The translations under genes and the position numbers were made by a program. Below the pieces are notes generated by a model that did no database searches, was not told where the DNA came from, and saw only the letters and a list, made by a program, of their open reading frames with translations. A DNA stretch of 21,376 bases from positions 62,501 to 83,876 of the forward strand of contig CAJNDS010000709.1 of NCBI GenBank assembly GCA_905221605.1, in the 5' to 3' direction. Every line of letters begins with the position of its first letter. The first letter of the stretch is position 1. This document shows positions 1 through 8,392 of this stretch, in pieces. The stretch comes from Symbiodinium natans (lineage: Eukaryota > Sar > Dinophyceae > Suessiales > Symbiodiniaceae).

Positions 1-319
1 GCCTGCGCATGTTCCTGCGTGCGCGCGTGCAAGTGGGTAGTCTTGGGTATATATGCGTGCGTATACCGTGTGCGTAGATGTGCGTGTGGCTGCGTGCGCA
101 TATCTGCATGTGCATATTTGCACTCGTGCATTTGCGTGCGCATATTTGTGTTCGTGTGTGTGTGTGTGTGTGCACTCATGTGTTGCAAAGATGTTGTTGA
201 CATCCATGGGTTCGTGCCTTCCTTCCCTTTCTTTTTTCCTTGTTCCTTTCCTTCCCCTACCCTCCCCTCCCCTCCCCTTCCCTTCCCTTGCTTTTCCTTC
301 GTTCCTTCCTTCCTCCTTT

Positions 320-358
<39 letters not shown>

Positions 359-367
359 ACGCAAGTC

Positions 368-407
<40 letters not shown>

Positions 408-447
408 GATATGTATGGATACATATGTATGTATGCGCGTGTGTCAG
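1..447. repeat. Mixed microsatellite region
   Basis: This stretch is simple sequence throughout. It begins with degenerate TGCG/TGTG-rich DNA, then has a short TG run (154-172), a C/T-rich pyrimidine tract (about 218-318), a GT run (about 321-356) and a pure CT run (about 369-405). Open frames crossing it translate to runs of Cys-Val, Ser-Leu and Pro-Leu and are artefacts of the repeats. No gene is supported here. The CT run ends about 40 bases before a CAG that could be a splice acceptor, so it might serve as an upstream pyrimidine tract; that is a guess. Confidence 0.9.
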
Positions 448-555
448 GAGAATTGCAGCTGTCCCCCCGCGGCCAGCTTCGTCATTGTGTCGCAAGGCGT
501 GTGGCAGTCTTTTGCAGACCAGCACGGGAATGGCGAGGAACTTCAGACGCTTGGA
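448..555 (+). CDS. Possible exon upstream of the main gene
   Basis: After GTGTCAG at 441-447 a plus-strand frame is open to a TGA at 556-558. It encodes a plausible peptide containing SFVIVSQGVWQSFADQHGNG. A second frame over the same bases is also open, which weakens the case. If real, it would precede the exon beginning at 894 and be separated by an intron of about 340 nt. The donor cannot be fixed: a GA or GC donor inside 480-550 would be needed. The peptide is not recognised. This is a weak call based only on an acceptor-like CAG|G and protein-like composition. Confidence 0.2.
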
Positions 556-893
556 TGAGTGAAGGTCGGGCCCTGCCCACAAAGCGGATCTTGATTTCTG
601 CAAGCATCGCAAGCCCCCATTGTAATGGCGCTCAGGGCCATGGTGGAAGAACGGCGCACCGTTTGCTGGCGCGACGTTTTGAAGCTGATGTACACACCAG
701 GTCTACCAGAGGCTCTTGCTGGAAGTTCAAAACTGCAAAGGACAAGTATGCGATTGCATGTACGATGTGCATAGCTTGTAAAGTATAACTCTATGAAGGC
801 CAAGATCTCAACTTGCCTAGGTGGCAGTTCAGGGCTCCAAGACCTCCCTGACAATGCCCCAAGCATGCAAATTTCCCATGTACCAATGTGCAG
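556..893. other. Non-coding stretch, probable intron
   Basis: No convincing coding region is visible. The minus-strand open frame here overlaps the plus-strand exon that follows and reads as its shadow. The interval ends in CAATGTGCAG at 884-893, an acceptor-like sequence immediately before the strong exon at 894. It is most simply the intron leading into that exon, or 5' flanking sequence if that exon is the first. Confidence 0.5.
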
Positions 894-1853
894 GGAAAAA
901 AGCTGATCCTCCGCCCGCGCCTCTTCGAGATCGTGGCAGGCCCTGAGCAACTCTCGGCAACACATCCTGAGGCGGGGATGTATGCATGTCATCAGACCAG
1001 GTACATATCCGGAATGCTTGAAACGATGCTGCAGGTGAAGAAGGCAGACGTGCTCGATGCCGTAAGCTGGTCCTCAGACTGCGAGGGCCAGTGCGTCCAC
1101 TACAAACTGGATGGATATGTCGTTCGTGTCCCCGCGACCCAAGAAGCCTTCCAGATACAGGTGGAGGCGGTGCAGGAAGCCGTTGATGGTCTGGTTCCGA
1201 GCTGCTCCACTGACCTGGTGAAACACTGCATTGCACAGCTCCGACCCCTTAGCATGGGGGCGCTGAAGAGCTGTCTCCAGAAAATCATCCGCTTCCATGC
1301 CGTGGCTGTGGACTTCGGCGAGCCTATCCCATTGCCTGTGGCTGCTGCCACGGCCATCGCCCTCCTTTTCGCAAATCGCGGCGGCTTTTCCCCCGAGTTG
1401 CAGCTCTTCACTCGTGGCGCCACAGCCGCCTTCAAACGCCTTGCAGTAATCTTGCTGGAGGATGCTTGGGTGAAGGGAGAGGCCACCCCTTCCTGTCTAG
1501 CAGCACTTCTGGCCTTGGGCTTGGTGACCCAACGAATCGCCGACTACGAACCGCCACGAAGCTCCGTGGTGGCGGCGATGCGTCTGGCTGCCCGCGCCGC
1601 AACGTCAAACTGCCTCATCGCCTGGCGCAAAGACAAGGCTTCGAAACCTCTCGACCAGATAAACGTGTCACGGCAGCAGGCCAGTCTCTTCCAGCACTCC
1701 GCCAAGCTCCTCCGCCTGCTGCGCAGCTTTTCGGGAGACATGGCAATGTTTGACCAAGTCGCTGCCGCGAGCAGGGCGGGCAAGCTGCCCTTGCGACATG
1801 CGGCCAGGCGACCAGAGGCCGCTCGGCGTTCAAGAAACATTCGATGTCAACAA
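894..1853 (+). CDS. Unknown protein, exon 1 (320 codons)
   Basis: This is the strongest coding segment in the window: 960 nt uninterrupted, exactly 320 codons, between an acceptor-like TGCAG (889-893) and a GTAGGC donor (1854 on). The peptide has balanced composition and reads as a mostly helical globular protein, with motifs such as LILRPRLFEIV near residue 4, VHYKLDGYVVRVP near 65, SCLQKIIRFHAVAVDFGEP near 125, FKRLAVILLEDAW near 180 and LLRLLRSFSGDMAMFDQVAA near 270. No ATG lies at its start and the only upstream start-like codon is GTG, so it is an internal exon rather than a complete gene. I see no signal peptide, transmembrane segment or catalytic motif that I can name, and I do not recognise the family. 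The exon begins and ends in phase 0, and the next exon at 4374 also begins in phase 0. Long minus-strand frames over this segment are its shadows. Confidence 0.8.
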
Positions 1854-2367
1854 GTAGGCTTACTAGTCCTGTGTTCAGTTTCTCGTCAGCGGGTGCTTGC
1901 ACTTTGGCTTTAAGCACAAGATGGAGGCCAAAGCAAATTGGATGGCTGTGACCCCGCGGCACCACATACGCCTAAGGCCTCGACGTGCGGCAGGTGCCAA
2001 ATCATATGCCAAATCGGCTCTCGCCTAGGTCCCGTTTGCCCCGTGCACATTCCATAATGGACAATTATCTCCTAGATGCGGTAGGATGCGTCGGATGCTT
2101 TGGGGCTGTTGACGGTGTTGGACGAGTTTGTTTCGCGCATCCGTTCTAAGGGCATTCAATCGCATCTCCGCCAGTTCCCTGATTTTTTTGGGGTGCTTTG
2201 CAGGGCCAGGCGTCGCGAAAAGGGTGGTATGGTCGCCCACTTCTCGTGTGTGTGCGTGTGCGTGTGCGTGTGCGTGTGCGTGTGCGTGTGCGTGTGCGTG
2301 TGCGTGTGCGTGTGCGTGTGCGTGTGCGTGTGCGTGTGCGTGTGTGTGTGGGTGCGTGTGTGTGTGG

Positions 2368-2514
<147 letters not shown>

Positions 2515-2596
2515 CGTGTGTGCGTGTGTGCGTGTGTGCGTGTGTGCGTGTGTGCGTGTGTGCGTGTGTGCGTGTGTGCGCGTGCGCGTGCGCGTG

Positions 2597-2696
2597 NNNN
2601 NNNNNNNNNNNNNNNNNNNNNNNNNNNNNNNNNNNNNNNNNNNNNNNNNNNNNNNNNNNNNNNNNNNNNNNNNNNNNNNNNNNNNNNNNNNNNNNN
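2597..2696. other. Assembly gap (100 N)
   Basis: Exactly 100 Ns interrupt the TG array. The round number suggests a conventional placeholder, so the true distance across the gap is unknown. The sequence is GTGCGC-type before the gap and TGTC-type after it, so the gap may hide a boundary between two repeat types. Confidence 0.99.
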
Positions 2697-2750
2697 TGTC
2701 TGTCTGTGTGTCTGTGTGTGTGTGTGTGTATCTGTGTCTGTGTGTGTGTG

Positions 2751-2799
<49 letters not shown>

Positions 2800-3391
2800 G
2801 GCTGTCTGTGTGTGTGTGTGTGTGTCTGTCTGTGTGTGTGTCTGTCTGTGTGTGTCTGTGTGTGTCTGTCTGTGTGTGTCTGTCTGTGTCTGTCTGTGTG
2901 TGTGTGTGTGTCTGTCTGTGTCTGTCTGTCTGTGTCTGTCTGTGTCTGTCTGTGTGTGTCTGTCTGTGTCTGTCTGTGTGTCTGTATTGTATGTGTTGTC
3001 GTCTACGACGTGTCTGTCTCGTGTGTATGTCTGTGTGTTCATGTCTGTGTGATCTCTGTTTGTGCGTCTCTGTCTGTGTAGATGTCATGTCGGTGTGTCT
3101 GTTCTGTCTGTCGGTCTGTCTCGCAGGGTGTCTGCTGTGGGTGTCTGTCTGGATGTGATGTCTGTCTGTGAGTCTGTCTGCGCTGTCTGTTGTGTGCTGC
3201 TGTGTGTCTGTCTGTGTGTCTGTTTGTGTGTCTGTCTGTGTCTGTCTGTGTGTCTGTCTGTGTGTCTGTCTGTGTGTCTGTCTGTGTTTCTGTCTGTGTG
3301 TCTGTCTGTGTGTCTGTGTGTGTGTGTGTGTGTCTGTGTGTGTGTGTCTGTGTGTGTGTCTGTGTCTGTGTCTGTGTGTGTGTGTGGGTGG

Positions 3392-3452
<61 letters not shown>

Positions 3453-3546
3453 GGAGAGTGTGTGTCGGGGCTGTGTGTGTTGTTGAGGGGATTGTTAAAC
3501 CACAACATATGTGGGGGTGTGTGGGGTGTGGGTGTGTGTGGGGTGT

Positions 3547-3655
3547 GGGTGGGTGGGTGGGTGGGTGTGTGGGTGGGTGGGTGTGTGGGTGGGTGTGTGG
3601 GTGGGTGTGTGGGTGGGTGGGTGTGTGGGTGGGTGTGTGGGTGGGTGTGTGTGTG
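3547..3655 (+). repeat. GGGT-rich block with G-quadruplex potential
   Basis: Five GGG tracts separated by single T residues occur at 3547-3565, and further GGGTGGG clusters separated by TGTGT follow to about 3655. Four GGG tracts with one-base loops match the canonical intramolecular G-quadruplex pattern, a particularly stable form. In the inferred gene orientation the G-rich strand is the sense strand, so the motif would also be present in the intron RNA. Confidence 0.85.
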
Positions 3656-3730
3656 GGCGTGTGGGCGTGTGGGCGTGTGTGCGCGCGTGCGCGCGTGCGC
3701 TCGTGCGCGCGTGCTTGCGTGCGCGCATGC

Positions 3731-3765
<35 letters not shown>

Positions 3766-3768
3766 TGT

Positions 3769-3786
3769 GTAAGTGTAAGTGTAAGT
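3769..3786 (+). repeat. Three tandem GTAAGT copies inside the intron
   Basis: GTAAGT occurs three times back to back at 3769-3774, 3775-3780 and 3781-3786. Each copy matches the consensus 5' splice donor. They sit within the inferred 2.5 kb intron, between GT repeats and the 10-bp satellite block, so they are probably repeat units. They could still act as decoy donors. Confidence 0.8.
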
Positions 3787-3790
3787 GTAT

Positions 3791-3880
3791 AGTGTGTCTC
3801 TGTGTGTCTCTGTGTGTCTCTGTGTGTCTCTGTGTGTCTCTGTGTGTCTCTGTGTGTCTCTGTGTGTCTCTGTGTGTCTC
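3791..3880. repeat. 10-bp tandem satellite block
   Basis: The decamer TGTGTGTCTC is repeated eight times without interruption at 3801-3880, preceded by one copy with a single change at 3791-3800. The array then degenerates into TGTGTCTTTG and TCTG variants. The 10-bp period is close to one turn of DNA helix. Confidence 0.95.
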
Positions 3881-4373
3881 TGTGTCTTTGTGTCTGTGTC
3901 TGTGTCTGTCTGTGTGTCTCTGTGTGTCTCTGTGTGTGTGTGTGTGCGTTGTGCGTGGCAGCTCGGCAACCGAAGCTGCGTCGTATGACGTCATGTTCGT
4001 TGTTCAGATCCGATCATGCTGCCGGCTTTCACAGTTTCCTGCCCTCCCGACGCGGCGGCCGGGTCACCAAACCAACACTTGCTCCCAACTCCGATTCTTC
4101 GCTTCCGGGCACGCCAGGAGGCGGACGGACTTGACAGGCCAACATATTGAGGATTGAGGACACGATTTGGCTGTGCAATTTTGTCTTCTGCCGAGACATG
4201 CGCGGCCACATTGTGCTGGCGAGTCGCTGTTGGTGTCGGAGCATTGTTGGGGTGCTTGTGGGCAGTTTAAGTGGTCTTCGAGTATGGTGTGGGAGTACTT
4301 GGGGCGTCTGACGTTGTTTGGGGTGTTTGGGTCGACGGCAGTAAGACTTCATGTTTGAGTTTACACTCCCCAG

Positions 4374-4514
4374 GTCATGCCGCTCTGCCACCTTGTGGAT
4401 CAGCACACCTACCGTGGCATCGCCCACGTCCTCGGCGCCGGTGCAGAATCCACTTTCGCAATGCGGTTCCAGTCGCTCTTCAACAACTGCACTGGCTTCA
4501 ATCCACGGCTCGCC
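4374..4514 (+). CDS. Unknown protein, exon 2
   Basis: The segment follows a pyrimidine-containing acceptor ending CTCCCCAG (4366-4373) and opens with GTC ATG in phase 0, matching the end of the exon at 894-1853. Its peptide includes VDQHTYRGIAHVLG and, further on, NNCTGFNPRLAD, with no stop until well past the exon. The 3' boundary is uncertain. The next exon is in a different frame from 4565, so a junction must lie near 4511-4520. Phase 0 would be kept by a GC donor at 4512 or a GA donor at 4515 or 4521. The resulting intron of about 50 nt would be unusually short. A single-base assembly error in this stretch is the alternative. The family is not recognised. Confidence 0.65.
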
Positions 4515-4564
4515 GATCCTGAGACCCGGCTTTCACGAATGCCACGGTGTTTTTCGTTTGTTAG

Positions 4565-4837
4565 GTCAGAAGTTATGCTCGATCGGGAACGAAGGAGGGC
4601 TTCGAGTCGAGGCCCGAGGTGCAAAGGGCCCGCTTCGCACAGCAGTGCTGCCTCAATGCGGCCCAGAAGAAGCCAAAGACTTTGCTTCCGCTCGTCTCTG
4701 ATGGCGCCTGGGTCAACATGGAGCTCGACCCTGGCGTCCTCTCTGCAGCTGTCGGCCCTGTGCCTACGAAGGTCCAAAGCAAGCGCGGGAACCGCGACCT
4801 TTTGGTCTTGCTGGGGGTGCGGTGTCCTGAAGATGAG
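4565..4837 (+). CDS. Unknown protein, exon 3 (91 codons)
   Basis: The exon begins after a good acceptor (TTTTTCGTTTGTTAG, ending 4564) and runs 273 nt in phase 0 to a GTCGCC donor at 4838. The peptide is protein-like and basic near its start, with QRARFAQQCCLNAAQKKPKT followed by DGAWVNMELDPGVLSAAVG and RDLLVLLGVRCPEDE. The in-frame stop TAG at 4562-4564 lies in the intron side, which supports an acceptor there. The minus-strand frame covering this interval is a shadow. No domain is recognised. Confidence 0.65.
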
Positions 4838-4940
4838 GTCGCCAGTGGGCTGTAGCTTGGGATGTCGTTTTCCTGTTGAACCCATGGTATGAAAAAGGTC
4901 GACTGCAATTAGTTCGAAGGCAATCCGATCAAAGACCCAG

Positions 4941-5013
4941 GTTATGCAGAAGCCGGCCAGGGCCACACGCGACCTCTTCGGCGATCTGACAGACCAGGAC
5001 CCAAGATTTCAGG
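4941..5013 (+). CDS. Unknown protein, exon 4 (73 nt)
   Basis: The exon follows ATCAAAGACCCAG (ending 4940) after a 103-nt GT-AG intron. It starts in phase 0 with GTT ATG and encodes a charged peptide containing PARATRDLFGDLTDQDPRFQ. The frame hits TGA at 5019-5021. A GC donor right after CAGG at 5010-5013 ends the exon in phase 1, exactly what the next exon needs. GC-AG introns are a known feature of dinoflagellate genes. It is too short to be found by open-frame searching and is supported by phase agreement on both sides. Confidence 0.6.
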
Positions 5014-5139
5014 GCCGTTGAAATGTGCTGAAATATCAGCTTAAAGCCAGGGCCTTTGCTGGTTAGGAGAGTGTAGACAGAAGCCAGCTCCTGAATCGGG
5101 GTGTTTTGAATGACGTGGTGCTTTGTGCATGAAGAGTAG

Positions 5140-5306
5140 TGATTCGCGTCGTGGAGCCCAAAAAAAGACACAGCGAGGAGCGGGCCACGGCTGTCGCCAA
5201 CGTTCGTGGCCAGCAGCTGCGTGTACAGTCACTGCTGCTCCCAGGCCTGCGGGAGGCCAAGTTCGATGGGTCTTGGCGCCAGGGCTTATCTTGGCATTTG
5301 GTTCTG
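5140..5306 (+). CDS. Unknown protein, exon 5 (167 nt)
   Basis: The exon begins after GAAGAGTAG (ending 5139). It has two bases completing the codon begun in exon 4, then 55 codons to a GTATGT donor at 5307. The peptide is strongly protein-like, with VEPKKRHSEERATAVANVRG and QLRVQSLLLPGLREAKFDGS. The preceding intron (5014-5139, 126 nt) would be GC-AG. An earlier end at CAGG followed by GC, near 5283, is also possible and would drop about eight codons. It ends in phase 0, matching exon 6. Product unknown. Confidence 0.6.
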
Positions 5307-5753
5307 GTATGTTCTGGTGTCCCAAAGGATTCCCAAAAAAATGCTGTAGTTGCTAATCAGAAGGGATCCCCAAGTTCTAAGCCCCAGAAGACCCGAAAAG
5401 TCGGCCCCAAGGCTCAAAACCCTAAATCCTGAACTCAAGGTTGAGGGTCGTCCAAGGCTGAATGAAGTTCACGGGATTGTCTTTCTGGCAAGCAAAAATG
5501 CAAATGGCGAGGAGCGTAGTTGTATTCACGCATTCTGGGTTTCAGGGGCCCCTGTACAGCAGAGTCAGGAGAGATACCGCGCAGGTGCAAGGCAGCACAG
5601 ACAAGAGCCACAACAATACCTTCAACAAACCCGGATTGGCAACAACATCACCCATAATATGTTTCTTTGGCCGAGCTCAAGTCTTGACGGGGTTATTGTG
5701 AGAGGCTCCTGTTTGTCTTTTGTTGTTTTGCCTCTTCTTCTTCTTCTGGGCAG
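5307..5753 (+). other. Intron 5 of the main gene
   Basis: This 447-nt interval starts with GTATGT and ends in a long pyrimidine-rich tract (about 5708-5750) and CAG at 5751-5753, a near-ideal acceptor. Open frames inside it lack other support. It separates two phase-0 exon ends. Confidence 0.55.
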
Positions 5754-5825
5754 AACCCCAGGAAAGTCGATGGCACCAAGTGGGCCGACCTCGTCAAGCA
5801 GGGCATCCGGATCAAGGTGCCTCAG
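5754..5825 (+). CDS. Unknown protein, exon 6 (24 codons)
   Basis: The exon sits between a strong acceptor (TTCTTCTTCTTCTGGGCAG) and a GTGAGG donor at 5826, and contains 24 codons in phase 0. It encodes NPRKVDGTKWADLVKQGIRI and then KVPQ. An alternative acceptor at AG 5760-5761 would remove eight bases and change the phase required upstream. Too short for open-frame detection; supported by both splice sites and by phase. The gene must continue beyond this point, since no stop has been reached. Confidence 0.55.
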
Positions 5826-5925
5826 GTGAGGTGCTTTGTTTTGGATGCTTGCAAGTGGTATAGTGCTCAGGGACCATTGTTGCATGAGTTTGTAGGAAAA
5901 ACAACACAAAGGTTTTTGTGATCAG

Positions 5926-6195
5926 GATTTGGGTCAAGGTCGGATCAGTATCAGTTCCAACATGACCAAGATTTGTGTTACCATTCGTTCCGTCCGCGCG
6001 ATCTCTTCAAGCATTTGCCGTATCATTTTTCCAAGATGGTGTCGTCCATGTAAAAAAGTGTACCTTTCTTCCTTGCCGAGACTGTGTGACGTAGACCCTA
6101 GAATGAGAAGCAGAACTTTGCCAAGAATTGTCCAGCTGCGTCTTCATGTGCACAAAGGCATAAGCTGTGTCCGGTCGAACTTCGTGCAGGAATGA
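5926..6195 (+). CDS. Possible last exon of the main gene
   Basis: A frame in phase 0 opens right after TTTTTGTGATCAG (ending 5925) and runs 89 codons to TGA at 6193-6195. The implied intron (5826-5925, 100 nt, GT-AG) has the same size as two other introns of this gene. Against it, the peptide is rich in Arg, Ser, Cys and Ile and reads less like a folded protein than the upstream exons. A long minus-strand frame (6007-6405) covers much of the same DNA with equally plausible composition. Treat as one of two candidates for continuation; 7561-7707 is the other. Confidence 0.3.
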   Translation, partial: DLGQGRISISSNMTKICVTIRSVRAISSSICRIIFPRWCRPCKKVYLSSLPRLCDVDPRMRSRTLPRIVQLRLHVHKGISCVRSNFVQE

Positions 6196-6318
6196 GTCGG
6201 CAAACCCCGAACCGGCTGTATAGGCCTGAAGCAGGCATCTGCATTCGATAACACTCAGGCTAATGTCGCATTTGCTTAAGGCACGAACACAAACAGCACA
6301 AGGCAAGCAGGCAGTACA

Positions 6319-6465
6319 TATGATGAGGGCAAGAAGACGCTCATCTACGAGCTTGAAGCTTGCGCTGTTGTCATGGCAATTGGTGCACATTGGAAGAATT
6401 GCCACATTATTCTCTTCACATACAATGAGCCAGCGTTGTCAGCTCTCATATGGAGCTCCTCAACT
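6319..6465 (+). pseudogene. Retroelement RNase H-like fragment
   Basis: In the plus frame starting at 6319 the peptide reads YDEGKKTLIYELEACAVVMA, then WKNCHIILFTYNEPALSALI. This has the pattern of the RNase H-like region after reverse transcriptase in eukaryotic retroelements: an E-x-E block, a run of small hydrophobics, then beta strand-D-N-x-x-A-L-I. The aspartate expected in the TDN motif is tyrosine here (TAC, 6421-6423), so a metal-binding residue appears lost. No reverse transcriptase or integrase sequence is recognisable on either side, so only a truncated relic remains. It is probably an insertion in or downstream of the main gene. The overlapping minus-strand frame (to 6405) is regarded as a shadow. 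Confidence 0.65.
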
Positions 6466-6629
6466 TCTTTCTTTCCCTCTTCCCCTTCGACCTACAAGCT
6501 TTACTTGTGCCCCAGTTACAGCCTAGGTTGCAAAATCTAGGCGCCTCATGCTTTGCATAGCCCGAGCCTCCCGGCGCTTGACATGAAGGGGTAGACAAAA
6601 GCCCCAAAGTCCAGGAAAGACCTGTTTGC

Positions 6630-6860
6630 TCACAATTCACAGACGCTGTCTGGACAGAGCTGTTCTTCTGAAATGAAGACATGTTCTGTTCGCAACAAAG
6701 TTGGGGCATCCCAGGGTCCGCGTGTCGCAGTGCGCCAGCGTGGTCTTGCACCGATTTGGGGCCACCTAAGCCCTGCTTTCCGAACCATCTGCCGAAGCTT
6801 CTGGACCCACCGCAGGCTGCTCATCGGGTCTTCTGATTCATCTGTGGTTTCGCACTCGGC
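6630..6860 (-). CDS. Possible minus-strand exon, unknown protein
   Basis: A minus-strand frame stays open from above 6860 down to a stop at about 6630. It encodes a peptide that shifts from acidic (ECETTDESEDP) to basic (SLRWVQKLRQMVRKAGLRWP), then ends with a moderately acidic tail (TEHVFISEEQLCPDSVCEL). The acidic-basic alternation and normal composition look protein-like, but no splice sites are clearly defined. A competing plus-strand frame (6673-6948) covers the same DNA. Product unknown. Confidence 0.25.
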   Translation of the reverse strand, partial: AECETTDESEDPMSSLRWVQKLRQMVRKAGLRWPQIGARPRWRTATRGPWDAPTLLRTEHVFISEEQLCPDSVCEL

Positions 6861-7126
6861 ATTTGGGTTTTCACGACACTGGCAACCGGCAAACAAGTCA
6901 GGGAACCTGCTTCCTTTGCAAAGCAGACATCATCCCAGCCGTCTGTAGCTGCATCTGCAGCCATGCCAGCACACTGCGCTAAACTGCAAACTACACACCT
7001 GCAAGGAGAGTTCAAAGTGTGCAGTCTTTTTCAAAGTTGACATGGCTGGTGACAGGACATGCCGGCCAAATGTCCTGCAGAAAGGATCTCGCGTGTGACG
7101 TGAAGAAAAACTTGATAAGAGCGGAA

Positions 7127-7145
7127 GGGGGGGGGGGGGGGGGGG
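7127..7145 (+). repeat. Poly(G) run of 19
   Basis: Nineteen consecutive G residues occur on the plus strand, preceded by GCGGAA and followed by AGTGTGGGAAAGGGGAGGGG. Such runs are prone to length error in sequencing. No gene spans this run with confidence. Confidence 0.95.
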
Positions 7146-7560
7146 AGTGTGGGAAAGGGGAGGGGACGGCAAAACGCATAAACGCATGAGAACATGGATG
7201 CCACGCACACGCACCAGCTGAAACAAGGAAGGGAGGCAGTCCAACTTGTCGACATCCCAAAACCGGCGAGCGATGAATACTGCCACGGTCACAATGAAAT
7301 CAAGCCTAGCGGCATGCAAAGGTCGCAGCAAAGTTGCAATCGAGAAACCAAGGATGAGATCCAAGCCAACCGAAAGCAATCCCGAAACCGAGCATGCTCA
7401 AAACCCACGCCCCCAATTCACAACCTAGCAGGCCTAGCATCCAACGATCCTCAGCAGAACGACATTGAAAAATATATTGTGTACGAGATTCCAAATCATT
7501 CCAGATATGCTTTGCAAATGGAAAGCCTGATGCTGAGAAGAGACGCGGCCCACGCCCCAG

Positions 7561-7707
7561 GTGGCCGCTCCCTCCTGGTGCGACACGCTGAACGCCCAGA
7601 ACGCCCAGAACGCAGCTCTTGCCCTACTTCGGAACGATGCAGCTCTTGAAGAGGCGCTCAGGATCTCCTTCAACATAAGGGCAGGCCCCTTTTCCCCTTT
7701 CGAATGA
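7561..7707 (+). CDS. Possible exon, unknown Ala/Leu-rich helical segment
   Basis: After GCCCACGCCCCAG (ending 7560) a phase-0 frame reads VAAPSWCDTLNAQNAQNAAL, then ALLRNDAALEEALRISFNIR, and ends at TGA 7705-7707. The NAQNAQNA stretch and the following Ala/Leu/Glu pattern suggest an amphipathic helix. The exon could end earlier at AGG|GC (7680/7681) with a GC donor. Phase 0 is compatible with the end of the exon at 5825, so this may be a later exon of the same gene with the RNase H relic lying in the intron; that join is unproven. Longer frames in other phases across this interval (7194-7649 plus, 7434-7826 minus) look less protein-like here. Confidence 0.35.
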   Translation: MAAPSWCDTLNAQNAQNAALALLRNDAALEEALRISFNIRAGPFSPFE

Positions 7708-7996
7708 TGGGCGCTTAGGCACACGCGATATTGCACAGCCCCAAGACAGGCTCTCGGTGTTTCTGGAGCTGGCCTGATTCCACGTGCAGAGGAGGCCTGG
7801 GGCAACGAAGGATTGGAATTAAACAAACAAGCGGGGCCTTGGTTTTTGCCAAGACCACGGTTTTCAAAACGCCTTCATTGAGTTGTGGACTGGAAAGGAA
7901 ACAGCTGTTTGCTACATCTTTCTGTGCACACTGAAAGCCTGAGAGCCTTATTCATCTCTGGTGGGCACCTTCTACGTAGGCAGTTATGTAGGCTAG

Positions 7997-8266
7997 AGGC
8001 TAAGCCTCTCGGAAACGCCAAGTTCAGGTGGTGCTTGCTCTCGTGAGCTCGTTGCCGCATGCGGTGTCGCTGAGGGCAGTTTCCCTTCTGCGCCAACAGC
8101 ATTTGGGATTCTTTCATCTCGGTTGGAAGATCTTCCATGTGCTGTTTGGTACTCTAAACACCTGCTTTCGACATGGCAACAGCATCTCTGCCTTTCACAA
8201 GGCATGGGTCATAGGGGATTGCAGCACATGCTAGTGCACCTCCGGCAGCCCTCTTTTGTACCTTGA
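7997..8266 (+). CDS. Open frame, possible exon, unknown
   Basis: A frame with no usable start codon is open from just after a TAG at 7994-7996 to TGA at 8264-8266, 89 codons. It includes LVAACGVAEGSFPSAPTAFG and CAVWYSKHLLSTWQQHLCLS. Composition is protein-like. Open frames of this length are, however, expected by chance several times in a window of this size, and the splice sites are weak. A different frame on the same strand (8028-8234) is also open. Confidence 0.2.
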   Translation, partial: RLSLSETPSSGGACSRELVAACGVAEGSFPSAPTAFGILSSRLEDLPCAVWYSKHLLSTWQQHLCLSQGMGHRGLQHMLVHLRQPSFVP

Positions 8267-8285
8267 GTGAACCCTCGACACCCAG

Positions 8286-8392
8286 GTTTAGGGAATGCAG
8301 GTCATTACGTGATCCGTAACTCATATTCCCCTCCTCCTGAGGTACGTGAGCGTCTCCATGCCAACGCCTTCACTGCACGGCGGTTTAGCTGA
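8286..8392 (+). CDS. Open frame, possible short exon
   Basis: After ACACCCAG (ending 8285) a frame encodes GHYVIRNSYSPPPEVRERLH and then ANAFTARRFS before TGA at 8390-8392. GAG|GTACGTGAG at 8339-8349 would be a good donor, giving an exon of about 55 nt. A second frame over the 3' half is also open to about 8459 and reads LHGGLADQLAAYDGDLPARV, so a frameshift or a different exon structure is possible. Low support. Confidence 0.2.

Noticed and set aside
829-1486. Minus-strand and alternate plus-strand frames over exon 1
   Set aside because: They are shadows of the 320-codon exon; their composition (Arg/Pro/Ser-rich) is typical of antisense frames of GC-rich coding DNA.
4409-4966. 185-codon minus-strand frame
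   Set aside because: It lies antisense to exons 2-4 of the main gene, which have better splice and phase support.
6930-7494. Hydrophobic minus-strand frames suggesting a membrane protein (for example LDFIVTVAVFIARRFWDVDK)
   Set aside because: Two overlapping minus frames are both hydrophobic, which points to T-rich composition. The frame runs through the poly(G) tract and no reliable splice sites were found.
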